64,000 bases of DNA from Cloacibacillus porcorum (GTDB taxonomy: Bacteria; Synergistota; Synergistia; Synergistales; Synergistaceae), in contig NZ_CP016757.1 in assembly GCF_001701045.1 (NCBI RefSeq), positions 1-64,000 of the forward strand, given 5' to 3'. The notes under the pieces were generated by a model. The model was not told the DNA's origin and did no database searches. It worked only from the letters and a program-made list of their open reading frames with translations. Every line of letters starts with the position of its first letter. The stretch's first letter is position 1. The position numbers and the translations under genes are program-made. Below, one piece after another: positions 43,936-51,804 of the stretch.

Positions 43936-44146
43936 TTATGTGTCTATCCTTGTAAATTCTCTGATTGTTTTATTTCTGTATATCAGATCCTCCCTCACGG
44001 AAAAGCCGCGGTTTTCCCAGAAGGCGTTTCCCGTCTTGTTGCGCGCGAAAACGACAAGCGCGGCGGCGGTATGGTAGATATATCCCCTTCTGCCATCATG
44101 ACCGCTGATGATTACATAGAAGAGCAGAGGCGGCGGGCCATTTTAA
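43936..44146 (-). pseudogene. GNAT acetyltransferase remnant lacking the acetyl-CoA loop
   Basis: The minus-strand frame reads FYVIISGHDGRRGYIYHTA directly joined to ALVVFARNKTGNAFWENRGF and ends NKTIREFTRIDT before a stop (43938-43936). The usual VPEYRGRGIG-type acetyl-CoA segment of about 30 residues between these parts is missing. There is no start codon; a stop lies just upstream in frame. It is therefore a degraded acetyltransferase gene. It lies 3' of the symporter at 44312. The plus-strand ORFs across this region are antisense shadows. Confidence 0.7.
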
Positions 44147-44311
44147 AGCTTCGGCAAAAATATTGCCGTCCAAACGGGCTTATGCGGGAGCCGTTCCCGC
44201 CGGGTATGAAAAGGCCCCCGCCGCCTCTGTTGCTGTTTTGGCGGCGAAGGGTCTGATTGTACGTTCTATGGACATTGGGTCTATGCGAGGATATCTTTTT
44301 CGGTATCGTCC

Positions 44312-45757
44312 CTATGCCTCCGCTCCCGCTTCGGCCTCCACCCTCACTCTCTTCGCGCAGAGGGCGAAGATCGCCACCGAGGCGAGGATTCCGGGGATTA
44401 TCGGGTGAATCGCGCCGAGGATTCCCGGGGCGGCGAGGCCGGTCAGCCCCTTCGAGGTTGAGGCGTAGGCGGCGGCGTACCAGGCGATGGAGCCGAGGAA
44501 ACCGCCGAGCGAGCTGAAGAGGGCCGCGCGGGGGCCCGCCTTGGGGCCGAAGGCCAGCAGGCCGAGGTAGGGGACCATGATCGCGCAGGCCAGCAGCGTC
44601 CAGCTGGTGGCGCAGATCACGGCGATGATGGAGCCGCTTTTGAGCGCGAAGATGCCGCTGCCGAGTGTGCAGAGTACGACGGCGATGCGCCATGACCAAC
44701 CCTTGAGTTCCTTTTTGAGCACGTCGCGCCCAAGGCTGCCGCTTGCGATGTGGAGCAGAGCGGAGGCGGTGGAGAGCGAGGCCGAGACGATTGCCAGCGC
44801 GAATAGCTGCTGTCCTATCGCAGGCAGGAGGTTATGCACAAGGGTCGGGAGCACGGTGTCGGGGTTCGTGATGCCGCCGCCGAGCATGACGCGGGAGAGC
44901 GCGCTTGCGAAGTAGGCCCCGCCCACCACCACGGAGAGTGCGAGCATCGCGAGGGGGGCCGCCTTTTTCGTCTCCTCCATACTGCGCAGCGCGAAGTGGC
45001 GCTGGATCAGCTGCGGCTGCGCCCAGATGCCGACGGAGGTCACTATCGTGAGAAAGATGACGTTGAGGCCGCCGGCGCCGCTGGAGAGGGCGAGAAATCC
45101 GTTATCGGCCCCTTTGGCCGGCGGCAGCGCGGCGAGCTGCTGCAGTCCCGCGACGGGGCCGCCTACCGCTCGGAGGAGCGCGATCAGCAGCGCGCCGACG
45201 CCGATTATCATCACAAGCCCCTGGATGGCTTCGGTGTACAGCACTCCGCGCAGGCCGCCCCAGATGACCGAGAGGCCGACGATCGCCACCAGCGCCACCA
45301 GCGCCGCGTTCACGGAGATCGGGAGCACTCCCGCCACCATCACAGCCGCGCCCTTAAAGACCGCGGAGCCGTAGACGACGAGAAGAACGACGGAGATGGC
45401 GCCGAGAAAGGTCTGCAGGACCGGTATCTGGTAGGCTTTGGCCAGCAGCTCCGCCGGTGTGCGCGCGTCGAGCTTTCTCTGCCAGAGGCGCGTCGGCCAG
45501 GCGAGGAACCTGTAAACGAACCAGGTGCCGAGCCAGACGTTGCCGGCGGCTACGAGCAGCATTTGCAGCCCGAAGAGGTAGCAGAGGCCGCCGAAGCCCA
45601 CCAGAGCCACGGCGGAGATGTAGGTGGCGACATAGGCGAGCGCCTGCACGACGACGCCGACCTTACCGGGCAGCAGTGCGTCGTGGCTGCGCGAGTATTT
45701 GGCGATGAGGACGAGAACGAGGGCGTAGCCTATCCAGAGCGGCGCGAAGGTGAACAT
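44312..45757 (-). CDS. Sodium:solute symporter, predicted tyrosine/aromatic-responsive
   Basis: This 481-aa SSS-family symporter has about 13 hydrophobic segments. It contains GLRGVLYTEAIQGLVMIIGV, AIVSASLSTASALLHIASG and the N-terminal ISAVALVGFGGLCYLFG. The mRNA begins with a leader carrying a Tyr-rich peptide ORF and an intrinsic terminator (see those entries). A 33-residue membrane protein precedes it with one base between stop and start (TAAAATG). The leader suggests that expression rises when charged tRNA-Tyr is low, so the transporter likely imports tyrosine or a related aromatic compound. Direct proof of substrate is absent. Confidence 0.85.
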   Translation of the reverse strand: MFTFAPLWIGYALVLVLIAKYSRSHDALLPGKVGVVVQALAYVATYISAVALVGFGGLCYLFGLQMLLVAAGNVWLGTWFVYRFLAWPTRLWQRKLDARTPAELLAKAYQIPVLQTFLGAISVVLLVVYGSAVFKGAAVMVAGVLPISVNAALVALVAIVGLSVIWGGLRGVLYTEAIQGLVMIIGVGALLIALLRAVGGPVAGLQQLAALPPAKGADNGFLALSSGAGGLNVIFLTIVTSVGIWAQPQLIQRHFALRSMEETKKAAPLAMLALSVVVGGAYFASALSRVMLGGGITNPDTVLPTLVHNLLPAIGQQLFALAIVSASLSTASALLHIASGSLGRDVLKKELKGWSWRIAVVLCTLGSGIFALKSGSIIAVICATSWTLLACAIMVPYLGLLAFGPKAGPRAALFSSLGGFLGSIAWYAAAYASTSKGLTGLAAPGILGAIHPIIPGILASVAIFALCAKRVRVEAEAGAEA

Positions 45758-45758
45758 T

Positions 45759-45860
45759 TTACCTCGCCCTCCTTGCGATCATCACGATAGACCAGGCCGT
45801 ACTCCAAATAAGCGAAGCTCCCGCGCATACTACCCAAAGATCCGTTCCAAACATTTTCAT
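45759..45860 (-). CDS. Small membrane protein, symporter accessory subunit
   Basis: This 33-aa ORF encodes a single predicted helix (LWVVCAGASLIWSTAWSIVM) followed by a positively charged end (ARRAR). Small accessory proteins of this size are known immediately upstream of some SSS symporters. A GGAAG ribosome-binding site lies close to the ATG at 45860; a second ATG two codons later has better spacing. Its stop is one base before the symporter ATG, so they are translationally coupled. Confidence 0.75.
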   Translation of the reverse strand: MKMFGTDLWVVCAGASLIWSTAWSIVMIARRAR

Positions 45861-45914
45861 TACTTCCTTTCATCGTTAAAATTTTATTTATAAATTTTTA
45901 ATTGCCCGCAATAT

Positions 45915-45951
45915 CAAAAAAGGACCGCTGCCCCTGAGGGCGGCGGTCCTT
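45915..45951 (-). terminator. Attenuator terminator in the symporter leader
   Basis: On the minus strand AAGGACCGC (45951-45943) pairs with GCGGTCCTT (45928-45920). An inner GCCC/GGGC stem and a 4-base loop extend it, followed by TTTTTT. The hairpin lies between the leader peptide ORF and the accessory/symporter genes, so transcription must read through it to express them. No minus-strand gene upstream (46092-46238) would need it as an ordinary terminator. Confidence 0.85.
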
Positions 45952-45989
45952 GAAGTATCTTTCAGAGTTATTACCTTATGCTGTCTGAA

Positions 45990-46091
45990 TCACTTCGTGG
46001 AAAACACCGAAAACCCCGAGGCATCGTCTGTGCGGGGATAAGCATAAAAGTAATAATAATAGCGGCTGTTATTAAATATTGCCTTTTCCAT
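45990..46091 (-). CDS. Tyrosine-rich leader peptide of a putative attenuator
   Basis: This 33-codon ORF starts at ATG 46091-46089 with GGAGG 7-8 bases upstream and stops at TGA 45992-45990. It contains six Tyr codons within eight codons (RYYYYFYAYP, codons 10-19). This is the hallmark of a ribosome-stalling leader that senses charged tRNA-Tyr. RNA segment UUAUUACUUUUAUGC (46056-46042, Tyr codons) is complementary over 14 bp (one bulged base) to GCAUAAGGUAAUAA (45981-45968). UGCCUCGGGG just after the Tyr codons can pair with the terminator loop and 3' arm. These are the elements expected for alternative structures. The ORF has a ribosome-binding site, promoter and terminator in the correct order. 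Confidence 0.78.
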   Translation of the reverse strand: MEKAIFNNSRYYYYFYAYPRTDDASGFSVFSTK

Positions 46092-46146
46092 CGCGCGTGC
46101 CTCCTTTGGTTTCGAAAATCTTTACCACTTTTCGTTGGTGAAGTGA

Positions 46147-46181
46147 ATGATACGCCGATATTATCTCCCTGTCAAGACAGG
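46147..46181 (-). promoter_or_regulatory. Promoter and overlapping operator of the attenuated symporter unit
   Basis: On the minus strand TTGACA (46175-46170) and TATCAT (46152-46147) are 17 bases apart, a near-consensus pair. The perfect inverted repeat CCTGTC-TT-GACAGG (46181-46168) covers the -35 element, as a repressor site would. Transcription would start near 46140, about 50 bases before the leader peptide start. Confidence 0.7.
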
Positions 46182-46238
46182 ATTTCAATTTTTCGGGGCT
46201 TTTGTTAATTGCAAAAGTAAAAGCGTCCCCAAAGAGAA

Positions 46239-46553
46239 ATGAGCATCGCGTTAACCTCTGCGGATGAGGACGCGGCGGCCCGCCTGCGCAGGGCGCGCGC
46301 CGAGGGCGGCGAACTGTTGCTGGAAGAGCCGGAAGAGAGCTTCGTCGCGGAGGAGGAGAGATACGCGGAGGCCGAACTGTGGGCGACGCTCGGCGGCGTC
46401 CTCACCGCGAAGGAGCTTAAGTTCACGCGGGCGCTGTCGGAGGGTCGGAGCCAGCGTGAGGCGGCGGAACGGCTCGGCGTAAGCCGGCAGGCCGTGGCGG
46501 AACGGCTCAAAAAAATCCGCGTGAAGGTGAGGGAGGCGCTGACGATAGAATAA
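46239..46553 (+). CDS. Sigma-70 region 4-like HTH protein
   Basis: This 104-aa protein has an acidic N-terminal half and a C-terminal helix-turn-helix (LTAKELKFTRALSEGRSQRE followed by AAERLGVSRQAVAERLKKIR) resembling sigma-70 region 4 or a LuxR-type HTH. No region 2 is present, so it is not a full sigma factor; it could be a fragment or a small regulator. The ribosome-binding site (AAGAGA) is weak. It is divergent from the attenuated symporter unit and could read the promoter-overlapping repeat (speculation). Confidence 0.55.
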   Translation: MSIALTSADEDAAARLRRARAEGGELLLEEPEESFVAEEERYAEAELWATLGGVLTAKELKFTRALSEGRSQREAAERLGVSRQAVAERLKKIRVKVREALTIE

Positions 46554-46674
46554 GAGGAGACGGATAATCGGGGAAAAAATAAAAAGGCTTCACAAACGCC
46601 AAAAACTGCGGTAGGATAATGCGTGAACCAACAAAATATCCACAGTAAAAATACTTAATAAGGAGACAAAAAAG

Positions 46675-48615
46675 ATGAAAAAACATCATAATGACCATAA
46701 GCTAAACCGGAATACCCCCCCCCAAGAACTAAAATCAAGTTTACTTTGTCGCTCACCCTCTCTCTTAATCTTTCTCTTACTGTCACTTACACTAGTATTG
46801 GGCGCGGCGCGGAACGCCGCGGCGCTGACGAGCGCGGACGTCGTCTATTACGGGGCATACCCGCAGTCCGGCACATCGGATGACTTCAAGGTGGAGCCCG
46901 TTCTCTGGCGCGTGCTCGAAGTGAGCGGCGATAAGACGGCGCTCATGCTTTCGGAAAAGATACTGGACGGCGGCGTGTCATTCAATCCCGATTACAGCGA
47001 TACCGATCCATACTATTCCTGGTGGAGCGAATCGCAGATCCGCAAATTCCTCAATGGCAAAGAATATGTCGAGTCGGTCTCAGCGGATGTGACCAAGATA
47101 ACGGTGAGGAACCCGAAGCCCTATTCCTTCTACGGGAAGGCCTTCTCCGCGGGCGAAGGCGGCGGGATAATAAAGGCGGATGTGGACAACTCGAGCACAC
47201 GGGGTGCTACCCCCGGTCCCAAGACAACCGATAAAATATTCCTCCTTTCCTACGCCGATGCGAAAAATACTGCCTATGGTTTTGCCAATGATGATAATAG
47301 CAGTAGTTCCCGTAAAGCGGAGCTTACCGGCTATGGCGCGTCGCAGGGAGTCATGAGTAATACGGAAGGTAACAAGAAGTATGGTTATTGGTGGCTTCGT
47401 TCCCCCGGCGGCGGCGTCTACTGAGCGTCAGACGTCGATAGCGTCGGCGGCCTCGACGATGGCGGCGTTTATCTTGGGGCTGTCGGCCTTCGTCCGGCTT
47501 TTCATTTAAATCTTGAAAACATCATCTTCACATCTCCCGCCGCAGGCGGGAAACAGGATGACCTGACCGCCTCGCTCTATAAGCAGAGCTACGCCTCCGA
47601 CGATAAGGGAAGAGATGAACACAAACTGACCCTCGCGACAAATACCTACAAACTCGTCTCTGCCGACGTTACCTCAGGGAAGATAACCGCCGCCGCCAGC
47701 GTTGACGTGGCCTACTCCGGGGCCTCCACGGGCGCGGGCTACCACCTCGCCGCCGTTATCACGAGCGGCGACCGCTCCCTCTATTACGGACGGATAAAGA
47801 GCCTTGAAACGGCGGCCGACGCGTCGGGCGCCGCCACCTTCGTCATCCCCGAATACCGCGAGGGCGAAGAGGTCTATATTTTCGTCGAGGGCCGTAATGA
47901 CAATGACGACTATAAGACGGATTTTGCGGGCGTGCCGATCTGTATCGCGGGAAGCGGCAGAACGATAGAGCCGCTCTCCGAAGATGTGGAAGAGCCGCGC
48001 CCGGAGACAAAATTTGTGACCGTAAATCCCTCGGAGCTGACCCTCGTAAAGGGTTATGACAAAAAACTCACGGTATCCTTTGCGCCCGAGGGGGCGCTGG
48101 AGGAGGTAACCTGGAGCAGCGACAGCCCGGATGTCGCCGCCGTCGACCCCGTGACGGGAGTCGTCAGCGCGCTGAAGGCGGGGAGCGCGAAGGTCACGGT
48201 GAAGGCGAAAACGAGCGGTAAAGAGGCTTTCTGTACCGTCACGGTGACGGAAAAGCCTCAGGCTTCCGGCCTGATACTCACACCCGCGGCGATGACGGTC
48301 AGCAAAGGCGTGACGGAAAAGATAACCGCCTCCTTCCGGGGTATCGCCGAACAGCCGCTGACCTGGAGCAGCAGCAAAGAGTCGGTCGCCACGGTGGACA
48401 AAGAGGGTAAGGTTACCGCCAAAAGCGAAGGAACCTGCGTGATAACGGCGGTCACAAAAGACGGCAATTACAGCGCCTCCTGCGAGGTGAAGGTGACGGC
48501 GGCGACGGTGGTCCACGGCGGTGGCTCAGGCGGCTGCAACGGAATCGGCGCCGGCGCGCTCGCGCTGCTGGCCATGCTTCCCTGCCTGCTGATAAGGGGC
48601 AAAAGGGAGAGATAG
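46675..48615 (+). pseudogene. Secreted DUF6273/Ig-like surface protein with in-frame stop (Synerg-CTERM)
   Basis: One reading frame is interrupted only by TGA at 47422-47424. The first part has a signal peptide (LLIFLLLSLTLVLGAARNAA) and a domain ending in YGYWWLRSPGGGVY, a DUF6273/C-type-lectin-like module. After the TGA the same frame continues with VGLRPAFHLNLENI, completing the domain's usual end. Two bacterial Ig-like (BIG2) repeats follow (about codons 440-600). The C-terminus GGGSGGCNGIGAGALALLAM plus basic residues fits the Synerg-CTERM sorting signal. The simplest view is a nonsense-mutated surface adhesin or enzyme. A GTG at 47707 could start a truncated C-terminal product. AAGGAG precedes the ATG. 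Confidence 0.65.
46715..46723 (+). repeat. C9 homopolymer near the 5' end of the surface protein gene
   Basis: Nine consecutive C residues fall at codons 14-17, before the signal-peptide hydrophobic core. Such tracts slip during replication, changing the reading frame and switching surface proteins on or off. The frame shown here (C9) is the one that encodes the signal peptide. Confidence 0.7.
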
Positions 48616-48687
48616 GCGGGTACCGCCTATATGTGGCCGCCTCAGCAGAACCGCGGCGGCCAGAGGAAGTGAATTTTTAACGGGAGC

Positions 48688-48723
48688 AAAGGAGGCGCGC
48701 GGCACCGACCGCGCGCCTCCTTT
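48688..48723. terminator. Terminator between convergent genes
   Basis: AAAGGAGGCGCGCGG (48688-48702) pairs with CCGCGCGCCTCCTTT (48709-48723) around a 6-base loop. Confidence 0.82.
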
Positions 48724-48737
48724 GCCATTATGCTCCC

Positions 48738-49247
48738 CTACGCGAAAAATTCTTCCGCGTATTCCACCGCCGCCTTGGGCGCGGGGAGCCCTTCGCGCAG
48801 AGGCAGGGCCATGAAGTTTGCCTCCGGAACGTCGAAGGGCGCTTTGATGGCAAACTCCGAGGCCGGGCGGTATCCGGCGCGCGGATAGTAGTTCTCGCTT
48901 CCCAGAACGACGGAAAATTCGTAGCCGAGCTCTTTGGCTATCCGGTGCCCCTCGGCCATGAGCCGCGAGCCGACGCCGCGCCGCTGGAACTCCGGCAGGA
49001 CCGAGAGCGGCGCCAGCGCCAGCGCGGGGGCCTCTCCGAGCCCGATCCTGGTAAACATGATGTGGCCGACGATCCGTCCCTCTTCTTCCGCGACAAGCGA
49101 AAGTTCGGGTACGAAAGCGCCGCTTTTTCTGAGCCGCGCTACAAGCTCATGTTCAGTGCCGTCGCGGTGCTCGGCGTTTTCAAAGGCCCTCTCCACTACA
49201 CGGCAGACCTCGGCGTGGTCTCTTTCCTCTTCTCTTCTGTATATCAT
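48738..49247 (-). CDS. GNAT-family N-acetyltransferase
   Basis: This is a 169-aa acetyltransferase of the YhbS-type. It contains IVGHIMFTRIGLGEAPALA, the acetyl-CoA motif PLSVLPEFQRRGVGSRLMAEG and YEFSVVLGSENYYPRAGYRP. The start at 49247 (MIYRREEERD) has GGAGG about 10 bases upstream; the frame extends to 49274 across that ribosome-binding site. Substrate unknown. Confidence 0.9.
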   Translation of the reverse strand: MIYRREEERDHAEVCRVVERAFENAEHRDGTEHELVARLRKSGAFVPELSLVAEEEGRIVGHIMFTRIGLGEAPALALAPLSVLPEFQRRGVGSRLMAEGHRIAKELGYEFSVVLGSENYYPRAGYRPASEFAIKAPFDVPEANFMALPLREGLPAPKAAVEYAEEFFA

Positions 49248-49609
49248 TCTGTCGTTTCCTCCATTATCAATCATATGCCGCTGGCGTCACTCTGCGGCGG
49301 ACAGCGTCTCGGTTTTTTTACGGTTTTATCGGGCGGGGAGGGGTAGATTTACGGGAGACTTTGCCCATACGAAACAAAGGGTGCGGTTGAAACCGTGACC
49401 ATCGAAAGGCCATTTATTGGTACGCCCGTCACCGCCCTGTATGAAGCAAAACCACATACCAACATAATACGGTATAAAACACCGTTTACGCAGTCCCCTT
49501 ATGCGGTTTGGTCTCCCTTACAATGCGGTCAAACAGGCACCCCTTGTGTAATTCATTTTTTCAACGATAGCATCAGGTGCGCAGGCTGTCAACAATAGGG
49601 CGGGCGCCG
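49248..49609. other. Gene-free spacer
   Basis: No gene, terminator or clear promoter is seen in this 360-base stretch, which lies between the minus-strand acetyltransferase and the 3' end of the DMT exporter gene. It has lower GC in its centre and short imperfect repeats of GCGGT/ACCGC-type words only. Confidence 0.4.
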
Positions 49610-50533
49610 CTATTTTTTATTTACCAGCCAGATGCCGCTCATGATCATCGCCGCGCCGAGCAGGAGCCAGAGGGTGTAGCGTTCGCCGATGAGGAAGTAG
49701 GAGATGACCATGCCCGCGACGGGCTGGAGGAACTGGAAGACGATGAGTTTCGCGACGGGCATTACGGCGAGGGCTTGATACCAGAGCAGGTAGGCGAAGG
49801 CCGAGGAGAGCGCGCCGAGGAAGATTATCGAGAGCCAGGTCTGTACGGTGAAGGTGGGTATTTGGGAGAAATCGGTGCCCACGATGAAGCTGGCGACGAG
49901 CGCGTAGAGGAAGGCAAAGACTATCTCCCAGAAGATGGAGAAGGCGGGAGACATTTTGGCTTTGAGGAATTTACGCGAAGCGACAAGGAAGACGGCCCAG
50001 TTGAGTACGGATAGCAAGATGATGTAGTCGCCCACGGTGCCGAAGGAGCCGGTTTCGGCGGTCTCTTTCACCGTTCCCCAGGCGAGCACCATCATGACGC
50101 CGGCGGCGGAGAGGATGAGGCCGAGCACGCCGGCGCGCGAGATTTTTTCCCCGAGGAAGACGCGTCCGAGCACCGCGACGATCGCGGGAGAGGCGACCAT
50201 CATCCAGTTCGCGTTGCCCGCGCCGGCGGTCTTCATCGCCACGGCCTGTATCCCCTGGTGGAAGAAGATGCCCTGGAAGCCGATGAGGAGCAGTATAACC
50301 GCCTCCTCTTTCGTCGGCAGCCGCAGGCTTTTTTCAAAGAGGCAGCCGGCGGCGAGCACCGGGATGCCGAAGAGGAAGCGCAGCAGCAGGATCAGCGAGG
50401 GCTCCGCCTGCGCGAGCGCGTATTTTGTCGAGGCGAAGCTGCCGCCCCAGATCGTGACGGTGACGAGGATGATTATATAGTCATAAAGGCGCGGTCCCGC
50501 CGGACGCGCGTTGTCTAGTTCTCCCGATGGCAT
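49610..50533 (-). CDS. EamA/DMT-family transporter
   Basis: This 307-aa protein has ten predicted helices in two EamA repeats. Typical sequence: TIWGGSFASTKYALAQAEPS in the first repeat and GALSSAFAYLLWYQALAVMP in the second. Members export amino acids or metabolites. An AGGAGGT site is 13 bases before the ATG at 50533, slightly long; no better start is seen. Confidence 0.9.
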   Translation of the reverse strand: MPSGELDNARPAGPRLYDYIIILVTVTIWGGSFASTKYALAQAEPSLILLLRFLFGIPVLAAGCLFEKSLRLPTKEEAVILLLIGFQGIFFHQGIQAVAMKTAGAGNANWMMVASPAIVAVLGRVFLGEKISRAGVLGLILSAAGVMMVLAWGTVKETAETGSFGTVGDYIILLSVLNWAVFLVASRKFLKAKMSPAFSIFWEIVFAFLYALVASFIVGTDFSQIPTFTVQTWLSIIFLGALSSAFAYLLWYQALAVMPVAKLIVFQFLQPVAGMVISYFLIGERYTLWLLLGAAMIMSGIWLVNKK

Positions 50534-50733
50534 AGGAACGGAGACACCTCCTTGATAAAAATCTGCTGAACCAGGAGAAATTATACCCTTATTTCGCCGT
50601 TATGAGCGCGCCAACATGGACAAAGGATGCGGCGATCTTGGAGTTCATAAATGAAATTCGCCGGTTTTTTGAGGGAGGTTGTCCGCGCGAGAAGCTATTT
50701 GTTAGCCCGCGCACGAATTTTTCACTCGCAGGA

Positions 50734-51351
50734 TCAGAGATTCAAAGAGGCCAGCGTCTGCGAGAAAGGCTCAAAGATCAATTTATCATACATAAAAAAT
50801 TCCCTCGGCAGCAGGTTCTTCGTTTGAAGCATATAGAGGCCGTTGAAAACCGACGTTATGACGACGGCTATTTTTTCTGCCTCAATGTCTACGCGGATCG
50901 CTCCCGCCTCTTGGGCTTTCTTTATGTGAGCTGTAACGATCCCGCGTTCCTTAAGGCCCGCGTCGTGGAGCATGTCGAAAACACGGTTCCTGAGGTCTTC
51001 CGGCCAGCTGTGATTCTGGCTCAGCAGATTGTAAACGCGAATAAACCGTTCGTCAGAGGTGAAACAGTTCAAGCTCTTTTTGTAAAAGGAGTATAAAGTT
51101 TGCTCCGGCATAGGGTCGCTCAGCGCGTTCACCGCCTCTTGTATCTTGGCTTCGCAATGGCGTTTGACGATATGGAGAAGGATGTCCTCTTTATTTTTAA
51201 AGTGCCAGTATACGACGCCCTTTGTGATGCCGAGGCTGTGAGCGATCTCCGTAAGCGACGTATTGGAGAACCCCTTTTCTATAAAAAGATCCAGCGCGCC
51301 CTCCATTATCCGCTTTCGCGTATTTTCCGCCGCTTCTTTCGTCCTGCGCAA
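50734..51351 (-). CDS. TetR-family transcriptional regulator
   Basis: This 205-aa regulator has an N-terminal TetR HTH (FIEKGFSNTSLTEIAHSLGI, then TKGVVYWHFKNKEDIL) and a C-terminal domain resembling AcrR/TtgR (ITSVFNGLYMLQTKNLLP). The TTG at 51351 is the start: GGAGG lies 8 bases upstream. It is divergent from the second TetR gene and is clearly paralogous to it; it may regulate the RND operon or the DMT exporter. Confidence 0.9.
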   Translation of the reverse strand: MRRTKEAAENTRKRIMEGALDLFIEKGFSNTSLTEIAHSLGITKGVVYWHFKNKEDILLHIVKRHCEAKIQEAVNALSDPMPEQTLYSFYKKSLNCFTSDERFIRVYNLLSQNHSWPEDLRNRVFDMLHDAGLKERGIVTAHIKKAQEAGAIRVDIEAEKIAVVITSVFNGLYMLQTKNLLPREFFMYDKLIFEPFSQTLASLNL

Positions 51352-51738
51352 AAGGTTTTCCTCCTTACACCGCTTTGAAATCGGTACCCGCTTCTATGCC
51401 GGTTTTTCTGGGGTCAATGATAGCACATATTTTTACGGGCGGCTTCGGTTACTATGCATTTGGCCGCGTTATACTGTTGAATGGACGTAATCAAGAATGT
51501 AATTATGGTTATTTTCAATAAAAATATCTGCTTTGGTTTTTACCTGGGACGGCTGTCGTAAGCGCGGCGTTGTTTTTCTTATGCTGTGAGGCGAATGCCC
51601 GTCAGTGTTTTTTGCCGCCCTTTAGGGAGCGCGGAATTCCGTCTGTTTATCGTTTTGACATGTCATTGATCCGCCATTAGCTTATGAAATTAAAGTCGTT
51701 CTAATCTTTTTGCACATTTAAAACGAGGGCTGTTCATA

Positions 51739-51802
51739 TTGACTTACATACTCCGCGGTAAATATAATCCTCGCACTTTATTTATATTCACTGGGGGTGA
51801 AT
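51739..51802 (+). promoter_or_regulatory. RND operon promoter and inverted repeat over the ribosome-binding site
   Basis: TTGACT (51739-51744) and TATAAT (51763-51768) are 18 bases apart. Downstream, ATTCAC-TGGGG-GTGAAT (51786-51802) is an inverted repeat that includes the GGGGGTGA ribosome-binding site of the TetR gene and could be its operator or an mRNA hairpin. The rest of 51352-51738 shows nothing else I can support. Confidence 0.6.
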
Positions 51803-51804
51803 GA

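Noticed and set aside
43895-44077. Small plus-strand frames 3' of the XRE gene
   Set aside because: They are antisense to the acetyltransferase remnant, which shows convincing family sequence on the minus strand.
44163-44408. Plus-strand frame with AYAGAVPAGYEKAPAASVAV, faintly FlhB-C-terminus-like
   Set aside because: Too short and low in information. It extends into the 3' end of the symporter on the opposite strand, and no flagellar genes are nearby.
44834-45790. 318-aa plus-strand open frame over the symporter
   Set aside because: Antisense shadow of the symporter, with a His/Arg/Glu-rich composition typical of such shadows.
47422-47424. TGA decoded as selenocysteine in the surface protein
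   Set aside because: No Cys expected at this domain position, only a weak downstream stem, and an exported protein; nonsense mutation is simpler.
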